Of a stretch of 47,778 nt of DNA, positions 1 to 11,400 are shown one piece after another. Every line of letters begins with the position of its first letter. Positions within the stretch are counted from its first letter, which is position 1. This DNA comes from Rhizophlyctis rosea. Its lineage: Eukaryota > Chytridiomycota > Chytridiomycetes > Rhizophlyctidales > Rhizophlyctidaceae. The stretch spans positions 1-47,778 of the forward strand of contig JADGJC010000302.1 in the NCBI GenBank assembly GCA_027596075.1. Reading direction: 5' to 3'. Below the pieces are notes generated by a model, which saw only the letters and a list, made by a program, of their open reading frames with translations, searched no databases and was not told the DNA's origin. Both the position numbers and the translations under genes were made by a program.

Positions 1-1215
1 CCGCCCCCCCCCCCCCCCCCCCCCCCGCGCGCCCCCGCCCCCCCGCCGGGCGCGCGCCCGGGCCCGCCGCCGCCCCCGGCGGGCCCCCGGCGGGGCCGGT
101 TGCGGGGTGCGCGGGGGTTGGCGGGGGGTGTTGCGGAGGGTTGGGGGACGAGGGGCAGGAAGTGAGAGGAGGGGAAGGGGACTTGAGGGAGGAGGGGTGG
201 GAGTGAGGAGGTGAGGGAGTGTTTGGTTTTCAGTTCTTCTTTGTAGATTTTGTATATAAGATGTTTGTATCTTTTTGTTCTGTTGTCCTTGTTCGTACAA
301 CAACTCTGGTTCGATATTGGGTCTGGATATGCACAGAACTGAACTTTGCAGTGATACATTTTGTTTGACGGAGAGATGTAGTCGGTATTTCGATACATAT
401 TCCAGAAAAAGGGATGGATCATCCTGGTTCTTCATGCTGATGAACTGCACATTGGTTGCAGGTGTCAGTTTATTGGCGGACCTTGGGATGGCCGAATGAA
501 GGCCGATGAGGTATATAAGCTCTGAAAGCTGTGTGGAGATATCCCTGTGGTGTGCCTTCAGCATGGCCATGCAGAAACTTTGTCGTTCACTTTTTGACCA
601 TGAGACCCACCGATGTTTTCAGTTTTCAGATGGGCCGTCGCAACTTTAACGCTCAGAACGGCTGCATCACTTTCTTCGCTTGGTGCCCGGACATTTGAGC
701 CAAACACCGCCAAGTGTAGCCCTACCAAGGAGTTGGCAGTATTTGATTTCTAGCAAGAACAGTAAGTACTGGGAAACGAAGCGAGAATTGGCCGAAGTTG
801 ATGGTCGACTTTCGGGCGCCGATCGAGTTTGAATTGCAGATTCTAATCGCTCAACGCTTTACCTGAAACCATTGTGATAGTGATGGCATTCATGATGACC
901 TTTCAATTACTCCGATGTTTGTAAACAATTGCAATATATTCTTGATACAGGGTTGCAGTTATGGTAGAGCACACGATCTGTGGCTATATGAAATACTTTC
1001 CGACCTTCTAGACGAGAATGCAAGCATTCCTAACATACAAATGATCAAATCCGTATGAGATGCCAGAGCAAACTCAATGGAACGGAGCATTGTAACGACT
1101 TACCGAACTTATTATTCGCCCCAATCAATCAACTGTTCGCCCTTCTTGGTTTTCGATTCCCTTTGTTTGGCAGAAGATGTGACGGTGCGTCGGGCACGAA
1201 CAGTTTTCACAGTTT
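1..1215. other. GC-rich, homopolymer-laden edge; no gene seen
   Basis: Positions 4-26 are 23 consecutive C, followed by about 90 bases made almost only of G and C, then purine-rich sequence to about 220. From 230 onward composition is ordinary, but no open frame shows recognisable domains or splice-linked exons. The C run and GC block could be a contig-end artefact or a subtelomere-like simple repeat. No TTAGGG-type telomere array is present. Confidence 0.6.
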
Positions 1216-1911
1216 TCAGCAGTCGTTCTTCAGTGTGGGTCGGATTGCTGCAAAGGGTTGTAAAGACCAATCTCTTGCAGTTTTCGTGCCTTCAACATAC
1301 CGTTCAGGAGTAGACGCGTCGGAAAGGGACAATTTACTCAGATCCGGAAGGTCATCCTCATATTCTTCAAGTGAGTTCTGCTCTTTCTCTCTAAGTGAGT
1401 CTCGCAACTCCTTGATGAACCCGTCAATCATATCCCTTGCCGCGCGGTCCTTGCGAAGTACTTCCTTCCACCATTTGTAACTCTTTTGCCCGTCCATCTT
1501 TTTCCACACCGACTCCAGCACCACAGCCAGTTTCTCATCTACTTTATGAATCCTAGCTACAGAGAATATAGCCTTCCTCCGCACCAAAACCTCTCCCGCG
1601 TCCCGCATGTAGTTACGAGCCGTTTCTGAAAAAAGCTTGACGGGATGTATCTGATCGTCAGTAATCCCTCCCGCCATGAAGAACCGCCAGTGTTGTTCAT
1701 ATTGATACTGTTTTGCGATGTAGTAGACTATCCATTCTGGTGTGTAAGACAAGGATATCCACGGGCTTTTGCTGCTGCTGCTCAGGCCTTTCGAAATGTG
1801 CTCCTCCGCGGTCATTTGAGAATCAGGGAAACGGGCTAGGTACGGTTTCGAGAACTGGAGGCCGACTTCCTCCGGAGGATTGCAAGCACGGAACACTTGG
1901 TGGATGGCCAT
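1216..1911 (-). CDS. Small fungal protein, possibly ADP-ribosyltransferase-fold (DUF7587-like)
   Basis: Single open frame of 231 codons from ATG (1911) to TGA (1216-1218). The N-terminus reads VFRACNPPEE, and residues about 36-60 hold an H-x3-G segment followed by SPWISLSYTPEWIVYYIA. This order (an R near the start, then H..G, then an SP-hydrophobic-SLS strand and helix) resembles the fungal DUF7587 domain, which I recall as having an ADP-ribosyltransferase-like fold. No clear catalytic Glu motif is visible, so activity cannot be claimed. The C-terminal half is charged (DSLREKEQNSLEEYEDDLPD) and probably helical or disordered. No signal peptide or membrane segment is seen. It stands alone, with no gene in the 900 bases upstream. 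The family assignment is tentative; the coding call rests on length, ATG start and domain-like sequence. Confidence 0.5.
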   Translation of the reverse strand: MAIHQVFRACNPPEEVGLQFSKPYLARFPDSQMTAEEHISKGLSSSSKSPWISLSYTPEWIVYYIAKQYQYEQHWRFFMAGGITDDQIHPVKLFSETARNYMRDAGEVLVRRKAIFSVARIHKVDEKLAVVLESVWKKMDGQKSYKWWKEVLRKDRAARDMIDGFIKELRDSLREKEQNSLEEYEDDLPDLSKLSLSDASTPERYVEGTKTARDWSLQPFAAIRPTLKNDC

Positions 1912-2828
1912 CGCTGCTGGGTGGATGTAATGTTACAGTGATGTTGTAGCGGCCAAGAATGGAATTGAGCTAAGAGGAGCTAGAACGATAGAAAAGGGAG
2001 GAGATGCGGAGGGCGAAAGGTGAGATGTTTCAGGTCAGGCCGAAACTTGAAACTCCTCTGAGGCGCCTCGGTTCAGTTTCCATCCGGATCCAGACAAGGG
2101 AAGGACAACTGCGCGGTCTCAAACTGGTCACGAAAGTGTCTGTGTCTTTGAGCCTTGCATGATTTGCGCTATGCAGCTTGAAGTCAGGATTTCTCTCACT
2201 CAATGTGCCCCCTTTCAATCTGGCGTGCATGCAAGTGAGACAAAGACTCATCACAAAGATGTTTATACGGGAATTGGGAACGATGTCAAGAAGCGAATGT
2301 TTTCTCAAGCGAGATAACGGCCTGACTTGAACATTCCGCAATGGACTCTGCATCATCTGACTCTTTCCTATTGAAGGAGTCTACAGAGGTAACTTAAATG
2401 CTTCAAGTTAAGAACGACATCGGATATTCAGATGGAAACAAAAAGCGTCTTCTGGTTTCATGCCCCTATGATGGCATTGCATTCGAATCCGCAGTGTAAT
2501 GTGATTTCAGGATTTCAACTTGTGCGCCCATGCTTCTTTGACAGCGAAGTCCACTGTCCGAATGCTGGACGTGGATGAGTCATGCGTGAGCCTGTTGGGC
2601 AACGGTGACACGAACTCCGAAGTCATGACAACTCAAAAATTCTGAAAGTTGCCCACACCGAATCCCTTTGCAGCTTTTCCCCCGGCAGCCAGATCTTGAG
2701 TCTTCTCAACCCGCAGTTCATACAAGTACAAATAGTTCGAAAGACTCACAAAGTTCGTGACGCATCACGAAGTCGTCGATCCGCAACTGAACACTTCCTC
2801 CATACACTTCGTGTTCGACCCTACAACG
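1912..2828. other. Intergenic, nothing recognised
   Basis: Divergent intergenic stretch between the minus-strand gene ending in ATG at 1911 and the plus-strand acetyltransferase at 2829. Both promoters must lie here. Short open frames (for example minus 2030-2356) have no domain-like content. Confidence 0.5.
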
Positions 2829-3467
2829 ATGTCATTAGATTCAATCTTCACCCTTTCGCCAGCACCCACAGCCCCTCCGGGCCCCGTCGCATTCAATCAA
2901 CTAACAGGACCACGAGTTATCGTCCGTCCCTACAATCCCGCAACTGACGCCGAATCCCTATTCTCAACAACCAATGAATCCACCTTCCAGTGGATGCCAT
3001 TCGGTCCCTTCAATACGCTGGACACCTTCACCGAAGCAATCGCCCACCGGGAAGCCACCTACTCCGCGTACACAACACACGTCTTCATCGACCGCTCCAC
3101 CTCCCGTATCATCGGATCCGCCGCATACATGCACCTCAATCCTACTTACCGAACTGTGGAAATCGGATGCATCTGGATGGGGAAGGAGTGGCAGGGAAAG
3201 GGATTGGCTTTGGAAGCTGTAGCGCTGATGGAATGGCAGGCGTTCAATACATGGAATTTTGTAAGGGTGCATTGGCAGACGCATCATTTGAATGTGGCGA
3301 GTCAGAAGTTGGCGGAGAAGGCTGGGATGGTTCTTGAAGGGAAGTTTAGGAAGCAGATGTACTATAAGTGGGGTTTTAGGTGTAGCTTTCATTATGCTGT
3401 TATTGATGATGATTGGAAGGAGGTCGAGGGGCAGTTGTTGGAGAAGTTGACGCCGACGGTGGTGTAG
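2829..3467 (+). CDS. GNAT-family N-acetyltransferase (RimJ/RimL-like)
   Basis: Predicted to transfer acetyl from acetyl-CoA to an amine, such as a protein N-terminus or small molecule; the substrate cannot be read from sequence. From ATG 2829 the protein is 212 residues, the usual size for this type. The fold runs from about residue 28 (GPRVIVRPYNPATDAESLF, strand 1 and helix 1) through an IIGSAAYMHL strand at 94-103 to motif A, EIGCIWMGKEWQGKGLALEA (111-130). The Q-G-K-G-L-A segment there is the acetyl-CoA pyrophosphate loop. It is followed by NVASQKLAEKAGMVLEG (155-171), the N..S...A.K.GM..EG helix and strand typical of Acetyltransf_3. An in-frame ATG at 2757 would add 24 residues with no family resemblance, so 2829 is preferred. 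No introns. Probably cytosolic. Confidence 0.88.
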   Translation: MSLDSIFTLSPAPTAPPGPVAFNQLTGPRVIVRPYNPATDAESLFSTTNESTFQWMPFGPFNTLDTFTEAIAHREATYSAYTTHVFIDRSTSRIIGSAAYMHLNPTYRTVEIGCIWMGKEWQGKGLALEAVALMEWQAFNTWNFVRVHWQTHHLNVASQKLAEKAGMVLEGKFRKQMYYKWGFRCSFHYAVIDDDWKEVEGQLLEKLTPTVV

Positions 3468-4200
3468 TTGGGATTCAGGGTGTCAGAGGACGTGAAATCA
3501 AGATGATGCACTTGGATTAGCCGGTAGGAGGACGTCCATGGCAGGGCTAATAAAAATGGTGAAGCCTTTTTCGGATTGTCAGTACTTTTGTATTTTACAT
3601 CCTTGAGGCTGTTTTTCGGCGAAATCACTAAGGAAGACGTACCAAACGAGCGTTCCGAACGACTCAAAGGTCCACGGAGCTTTGGCGCAGTCACCCACAA
3701 CCACAGAACTCAAGCCTCGAAACCACTGGGCCAAAGGAGAAGTTGACGAACCTGATCGCACGTTTGCGACGGATTTGGTGATAAATTATGGTATACTCCC
3801 AGGGGCCACAGCCCCTCCTCCGACCCCCACCTTCTTGCATTCGTTTCCGCCATTTTACCCCTTTGTGGTGTCGTTCGAAGCCCGCGTTCGGAGGTCAAGG
3901 AGGCGGGCTTTGCATGAGGCTTTCTCCGATCCGTCAAAAACTTCAGGTTGCCTGTCCACAACTAGCTTCAGCCGTGGCGAGGTGTAAGCTGATTGGCGGT
4001 TGTTGTTCAGTCAAGGTTATATTGCCATCTATCGTCTTGCTCCTTCCATCTTGTTACATCCAAGATCGTGCCAGCGCTCAGACCGAGTCGCACCTGGACC
4101 CCCGCACCAACACTTCCATATAGTGAGCATCACTCCGAAAACCCTGCAGAATGCATGCAGGACACTCTTAAACATTGGCGTTGCTCTTCGTCCATACATC
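3468..4200. other. Intergenic, nothing recognised
   Basis: Overlapping short frames on both strands, none domain-like. It carries the 3' flank of the acetyltransferase and the promoter of the CAP gene. An in-frame extension of the CAP exon back to 4000 lacks signal-peptide character, so 4201 was taken as its start. Confidence 0.5.
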
Positions 4201-5240
4201 ATGCGCTCGGCAGTCCTCATATTCCTCTCGGCCTTCCTGCATGTTCTTATGGTTTTCGTGGTTGTCAATGCAACCCCCGTCCAATTTCTCAGCCCGCTAC
4301 AATGGAACCTCAAACGTGCATTGATCTCCACAAAGTAGGTCACATTCCTCAAATGAATTTCCTGCGGTATGTGGTACTTGCTTGATGTTGATGGATTGCC
4401 GCAACGACTTTTCCTTGTGCAGACAACCTACCACCACCACCAAAACCACAACGAAGACCACAACCATCACTACCACTATCAGTAGGACCTCAACGACAAC
4501 TAAAACCACGGCCTCCAAGTCAGTTTCAACCTCCTTCCACAACGTCCCGCGAACGAATGGTGTCCAGTCCCCGCCACTAACAAACGCCGAACGCAAGGAC
4601 TGCTTGACCGCTCATAACGAGATCCGTCGAGCCATTCCAGTCAAAACGAAACCACCAAACCTTTCATATGACCTCGGCTTAGAACAAGCTGCCTGTGCGT
4701 GGAGTCAATATCTCGTCAACACCAACACTTTTGTGCATTCAGGAGGCAAAGTAGGGTCACACGGCGAGAATCTGTAAGTGATTCCCATTCTCATAGTCTC
4801 ACCATTGTCTTCTCCTTTTGATGCTCATCCATTCATGCTTCTCCTCGCGACTGTCACGCGCATGCCCGCTATCAGCTACAGAGTCTGGTCCTCCTGGCCG
4901 TCGTCACCATCTGCACCCCTCGGATCTTGCCGTCCCGCCGTCTTTAACTGGGCCACCGAGATGCTATTCTACTCTCCCGGCACACTCATCAACACGTTCA
5001 ATTACCACTTTTTCGGCCATTACACTCAGATCGTGTGGCCCACGACCACAAACGTTGGCTGCTGTGGGTGGCGGAGCGCTGATGGGAGAACGATTGTTTG
5101 GACTTGCGAGTATGATCCCCCGTAAGCATATGGTGGTGTTCTTGTACACTCACAGCAGCGCATGTGCTGAAAACAGGGCACTAACATGTTGAATCGTCTA
5201 CATCGACAGAGGCAATATCTTTGGGCGGAAGGCTTATTGA
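4201..5240 (+). CDS. Secreted CAP/PR-1 (SCP) domain protein, four exons
   Basis: Exons 4201-4334, 4423-4773, 4876-5121 and 5210-5240 join in frame to 253 residues. Donors are GTAGGT, GTAAGT and GTAAGC; acceptors all end in AG. An alternative third acceptor at 4881 also keeps frame. Residues 1-25 (MRSAVLIFLSAFLHVLMVFV...) are a signal peptide. A Thr/Lys-rich linker follows (residues about 47-75), then the CAP domain: CLTAHNEIRRAIP, an SHGENL segment, AVFNWATEM, FFGHYTQIVW and the closing CEYDPPGNIFGRKAY. The GHYTQIVW and C.Y.PPGN..G...Y signatures are diagnostic for CAP proteins. The two family His and Glu positions (HNEIR, GENL, ATEM, GHYTQ) are present. Family members are extracellular and often bind sterols or lipids; some are virulence-related. 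No direct evidence here says which. It ends directly after the CAP domain, with no GPI signal. Confidence 0.93.
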
Positions 5241-8200
5241 AAGAAGAACCCAACTTTTCTTGCGGTCCATCGACATCTTCTCAACACATGGGGAAGCGAT
5301 GTAGCGATCACATCAACGAACTCCACCTTTTTCTGCACGGCACATTACATGGAGCTGTCTGGCGATAACATGACATAAGTTAGTGTACATATAACAGAAT
5401 AATAGTTGAGCAACATCAGCGAGTTGCTCTGTCGCAGTTGATGCGGCGAACAATTTCACTAGGACGGACGCAATGTACGTGGGCCGGATTGTCCTTGGTT
5501 TATTTTTTTTTTCTGAAGATGGCATCAGATACAAAAAATACATAAAGATACATGCATACTACCCGCAATCAAACGTAACGCGCTGAGTGAGGGTTTGCCA
5601 TAACTCAAATAAGGATCCCTTGCTTCGCTATGGCGAACGCTTGTCGGACATTTGGCAAGCTGATTTTAAGGGCATTTCACGGAATGTTTGCAAAAACATT
5701 GTGCAAATATCTTGAGTGAGTTATTTACGCCGAAGTTCTACGGGCAATGTATCGGATCACCACCTTGCTTTCAGCCCTGCGCTACGCTTTTTTTTCCCGT
5801 TCTGGCCGTTGGTCGTCAGATCGGGGATGCAAAGACTTGCGGTTTATGGCGCTCACCTCCACGGTCGTGTGGGGCCTGTCAATGACGCGGGGTGATCATC
5901 ACTCATGATAAGTCAAAAACAGATGCCAGTGCCCGAAACCAAAGAATGCGTTTCACATCTCTTCTAATCATCATGGAACACTATGGAACGACGGGACAAC
6001 CATCTTGAATTAGATTGGGTACGAAGCACTGACATTTTGGAAAACTTGCACCTCACTAAACCTCTTGCCCCGACTGATGCATACAACGCCCCGTTCCATC
6101 AGGCATTGCGGCTGTTGATGGAAGATAAACGACAGAAAGAGAACATCCACCAGACCCCGCTTGATTCCCCATGCCCTGCACGTCAGCCATCGCTGCCAAA
6201 ACATATTTTGGAGATAGCACTCACAATACTGATGAAGGTGACCCAAAACGCTGGCATGCTGCGCCTAAAATCATTAATTTTGCTTGCGTTGATCTCATTT
6301 GATAATGTCGGCATGGTTGTCGTAGAGGGCTTCAAGAAAGATTACGACCGTTCAGAGTGGGGTCGCGGGTCGCTCATTGAGACATCTCCCCTGACGCCAT
6401 GTCTCATTCTCATTGATTTGCTTTTCCTTTTGAACCTTGAATAAATGGTTGGAATGGTTGGTGGAGGATCTTGCAAACAATGACGGATTGTTCCGAAGCA
6501 AACCATGGCAATAGCGATTTTGGTCGTCAGCTTCATAGTAGGATTTTGAATGTCCCGGTTGTTCCTGAGTTGCCAATTTTTGCTTGGCAGATGGAATCAA
6601 GCATGTCGTTCCTCATAGCATCTCATGCACCCATGCATCAAATGCTCGACGCGGCTTTGATCGCAAGATCATCAAAAGAACAAGCAGCCAATCTGCCCCA
6701 GTACAGTCGCACACCCGGCGTGCAGGATACATAATAAAAGAAAAGGTGTGCAGTTTGGAAATCTAGGCGGATGGGTGAAGCCGCAGCGGCCACGTTGTCG
6801 GTGCTGCAAAGTCCGTCGTCAAAGCAAAGCAGGATACCTGTCCGTTAAGTAATAGATCTATCGCACCCACGTTGCCATTCGTCACGCAGAATCCTTTCGG
6901 AAAGAACTCAGCAATGCCATGCCTCGTCAAGCCATCGCAGATCCACCGAAGCTACACGTACAGCTCAAGTGCTGCAAAACTGGGAAGCTGGATAGGAGGT
7001 CCAGACATCATTTTTTTTTTGAAAACATAGGCTACAGATATCTCCATAACGCGGCCGGCTCGTCAAGAGAGAACTAGTCAATCCGAATCCCCGGACGCTA
7101 TCCCTCGGCACTCCCTGGGACTTCTCCAGATGACTGGAATAGTCGATATGGTTACTATCATTGAAGCCCGCATGCATGTGTCAATATGGCTCCTGCAAAT
7201 GCGTGGGATGGGATATGCGCTCCTTTTTTTTTGGATGATGGCCTCCTTTTGGAGTTTGAAGTGTCTTGGTCTGTTCCCCAACTTCGGACCTCTCTATGCT
7301 CTAAATAATGAGTATGGTCAACGACACAGTAACAAGCTCAAAAGGAAAAAGGGATCTTTCGACCGTTGGACAGTGCACGATAGTGCTAATGTTTGTGTCC
7401 CACCCAATTTTTCTTGGGACAGATGTCTATGTTTTTGATACCGAATCAGCAAGGAGCGCACCGGGGATGTTCATGTGCTCTGTTTTGCGGACTTTGGTTC
7501 ATGAATTCAACCCGACAGACAGCGCGTCTAGCCAGACATATTTGAACGCTCTTTGTCAGGCAGACCTGGCAAAAAGCTTTTGTTGGATTGTTACGGGACA
7601 AAGAACCGCCGGTGGGACAAGAACATGCCCAAACGGCTGAGCAATTCATGTTATCATCCACCATCCTCTTTTCCTTGACAGGACACCAGCTTCACTTCAG
7701 TATCAATGAAGACAAAACAACAAAAATGATGCAGGTGCCCTGACCAGATGTCACTCAATGCAGGTCAGTCATAAAGATACCACGTGTTCATCTTCAATGT
7801 TATGTTTGGTATGTGCGGAGCTTTCAGATGTCAACACTTCAACCATTCTGTTTCCCATATGTCTTACCCTTGGGTGTAAAATTCCAACTGAACATCAACC
7901 GTCGCATCACAAGAGCGTGAAATACCCTAATCGCTCTAGCACCATCGAATGAAGGCAGCCGGGTGCTTTTTGCCCTTTCGGATTGGAATCTGCGGAATGT
8001 CCTCCTCCTCACATTCCTTGCATTCTTGAAGATGGCGGGAAGCACCCAGTTCACGCGGAAAAGGAAAGTTCGATCCGAGCCACGAACAAGTAAAACGCGC
8101 AAATTTGCTCCTAAAGGCACTGCAGAGCAAGCAGACTTCATGCTGTGTGAGAAGCGTTTTGCACGTTCTCCGACCTTGAACAAGGCGGTACTGAAGGAAC

Positions 8201-8424
8201 CTGTAAACCCAAGCCAATTTTGGCACTGCCAGGGCATGGAGGAAAAAGCAATTGTATCACATTGGGTATTGCGAAACCGGGCGATGGGATCTTAGTCGGA
8301 TATCAACATCATCAAACCACCCATATATAAGCAACAAGAATCAAATAAAGAACAAGTCTGACCCGTTCTAACAACGAAATCATGAAAGTACATAAGCCCC
8401 CAACCCCGACCCTCCACCGTACAC
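5241..8424. other. Gene-poor stretch with only weak open frames
   Basis: Three kilobases with no recognised gene. The longest plus frame, 5983-6444 (153 codons, ATG), has mixed hydrophobic content at its end and no known domain. A plus frame from ATG 8032 to 8295 encodes a short, very basic peptide (FTRKRKVRSEPRTSKTRKF) that could be a real small exon. Oligo-T runs occur at 5502 and 7011. Both frames are below the level at which I would call a gene. Confidence 0.45.
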
Positions 8425-11400
8425 CTACTCCCCAAAAACATCAACAACATACCCCGGCCACCCCGCCCTTCCCTCCACAACCCCCCTCCTCTTGCCCCAA
8501 TAATCCCCAACAAACCTCCAATGCCCCTCCCCCGTATCCCCCTCAACCTCCCGCACAAACCACCGTGGAACCCACCACTTCTCTCCCATCTCTTCTCCCC
8601 CATCTCCCCGCTCCGGCTGCTCATCAACACTAGGTCCACTCGGCCGTCCCGTTCGTTCGTATTCTTGGACGATACGTGTCCGTCGAAGGCGTTGGTACGT
8701 TTCGAGTTTTTCTTTACCAGTGTTGGCCAAATCCCACGCGCCACGTTCCATAGCTTCCTGATCCGGTCGAAGACGCGAATCCGTCGGCGGAAGAACCCGT
8801 CGTAACTCCGGACTCAACTCATTCATCCCAACCGCAAACTCCGTAAAATTGAAATTCTCCGCCGCATCAGCCGGAACAGGGAATCGTTTCCACAATCCAA
8901 GCGGAACAGACAGTCCCGCTTTCCTCACTCGTTCACCATACCTCCCCACCGGCCGTGCCAAAACCTCCCCATCCCACCGCCCAAAAATCTCCCACCTAAC
9001 CTCCCCCTTCGAATCCTTCACCACCCCACTAATCTCCCCTCCACCAGCATCTTCCCCACCCGCATCAACCCCCTTCTTCCCGCCACCTCCAAACCACCCC
9101 CCTCCACCCCCACCCTTGGGCTTGAACGTAATCACTACCTCCTCCCCAGTCCGCCAATTCTTCACTCTCATATCACCATAATGGTCAATCCACAATTTCC
9201 CAACAATAAGGTTATTCACCGCGGTAGTGACTTTTTTCCAGCTGTAGTGTTCGGTTTCCGCGGAGTTATTGGGAAGCGGGAGACGGACGTGGCAGGTTCC
9301 CAGTGGGTGGAGTTCGAGACTTTTACCCCAGAATTTGGATTTGACGTTGACTTCGGTCCAGAAGGTGTAGGAGGGGGAGTCGCAGTAGCAGGCTGAGATG
9401 GGCTAATTCCGAAAAACACAAAAGATGTCAGTACACAATTCTACATTCACCACCCCTCCCTCTCCCTCAAAAACACACAACAAAAAACGCGAACTTCTAC
9501 GACACTCACCGGATGATGACAAACCTGCTCACTCAAATACCGACACTCCTTATCCTCCCTCACCAACTCATACGTCTCCCCCAACATAGGGTTAAAAGGC
9601 TTATTACACCTCCCAACCGTACTACTATAATTACTCATCGCGTACGCCGCTACATACATCCCCCTTACTAAACTTGCATCCTCGCCTTCAAGTCCCTCCA
9701 GGATACTTAAATCAACACCAAGATGAGAGGCAGCTAGACGTGCGGGTGCGATGCCGGTGCCGAGATCCGAGGATGGGGAAGGGGAGTTTTTGCACCCGAT
9801 GCGGGAAGCTAGGGAGAGGAGTTCTATATACTCTATGTCTTCACACATACGTTGAAGCATGGAGAGCGGTTCGTTGAAGAAGACTGGGAGTGTGACTTTC
9901 GAAAGGTCTTTTCCTATCGCGCTTTTGAGGAAGGACCAAACCGCCAATGTGGGTTTCGGTAACGTCGGATCAAGCGGTAATTTCTTCCTCTGTACTGCCG
10001 AATACCCCACCAAACTACTCTTCAGCTCCTCCGCCGACAGCAATTGTCCGTCTTTTGTTGATACGAGTGCGGAGGAGGATGGTGTGGCGCTCCGGTCCGG
10101 TATAACGGGTGTCAAGCTTTTCTTCGTCGTGGTTCGGCGGAGATCGAGAGAAGCGCGATCTTCCGGCACGTCCTGTATTTCTTCAAAGCCCAACACCTGT
10201 TCCACAAACCCACTATTCCCCGACGCACCAGCACTGGACCCAGCCTCCTCAGCATCATAAAACACATCATCACCCCCCTCTTCTTCTTCTTCCTCCTCAT
10301 CAACATCACTCTCCTGCCCAACACCCGTCCCAGACCCAGCAACACTCTCCATACTCTCCCTCACAACCTCCCCTCCACCCACACCACTCTTCACCCCACC
10401 CCCGAAATCCATCGCATCAACCCCCTCAACCCCAACAACCTTCCGCACAACCTCCTCCCACCGCCTCCGACTCTCCAACTCCTTCTTCCACCTCCTCTGC
10501 CAAAGTTTCTCCCTCCCTTCGGCCAGACTAACCAACTTGCCCATAGTGTCCTGAACGTGTTTTGACGAACTTTCCAAAAGCGAGGGAAGGTTTGAGAGGT
10601 CGACGTCGTGGAGGAACGTTGCGCCCGTTGTGGAGGTTGATGTTACCGAGGCGTCGGATCCCGAGCGAGGTTTGGTTGTACCAGTGCGGATACGTTCCTT
10701 TTCGCGTTCTTGTAAGACGCCAACAACAGCTTCAACGACGCGTTGTTGGACGTCCATTTGTACGTTGAGTAAGTAACATAATGTCCGGAAATCACCCGTC
10801 ATGGTCGTATGGACGTCCTTCTCCTTCTCTTTCACTGGTTCCTTCTTCGGACTGTCCGGAACGCCAACAACACTCGTCGCCAAACTTCCATGACTAGCAG
10901 CGCCTGCGGCACCGTCCGCCCGCACACCACTCTCAACACTACTCCGCCCACTAACACCCTCCCCAACCTCCCCAACTACACTCTCCGCACTAGCCGTAAC
11001 AGCAACCTCAGTCCCCGCATCACTTTCACCATCCTCCTCCCCAACCCCCCACTCATCCCCTTCCTCCTCCGCGACCTTCCCAGCACTAGCACTAGGACTC
11101 ACCCCCGCACTACTCCCACCCCCTTTACTCCTATCCAACCCCCACTTCTTCCACTCCATAAGCGCCCAAACCCACTTCTTCGCATCCGCCGGACTCCGCG
11201 CCTTCAAACTCCACCTCACCCCCCTCGCAAGAACATCAAACCGGCTCTTATCAGCACTATCCGGCATCACGATATTCGCGATCATCGTCGCCATGCTGCC
11301 GCGGCAGGCGAGGGGGTAGTCGGGCGGGGATTTGAAGTAGGAGAGGTTGCCGTTTTCGAGGACGAAGTAGCGGGATTTGTAGCCGGCGGCGTAGTTGGTC

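Noticed and set aside
1..120. Telomere
   Set aside because: No TTAGGG or similar tandem unit; only C runs and GC-rich sequence.
4297..4596. Minus-strand valine-rich frame
   Set aside because: It is the reverse of the ACC-repeat Thr linker of the CAP gene.
10109..10531. Plus-strand Pro/Ser/His-rich frames over the Osh-type gene
   Set aside because: Shadow frames caused by C-rich codon usage of the minus-strand gene.
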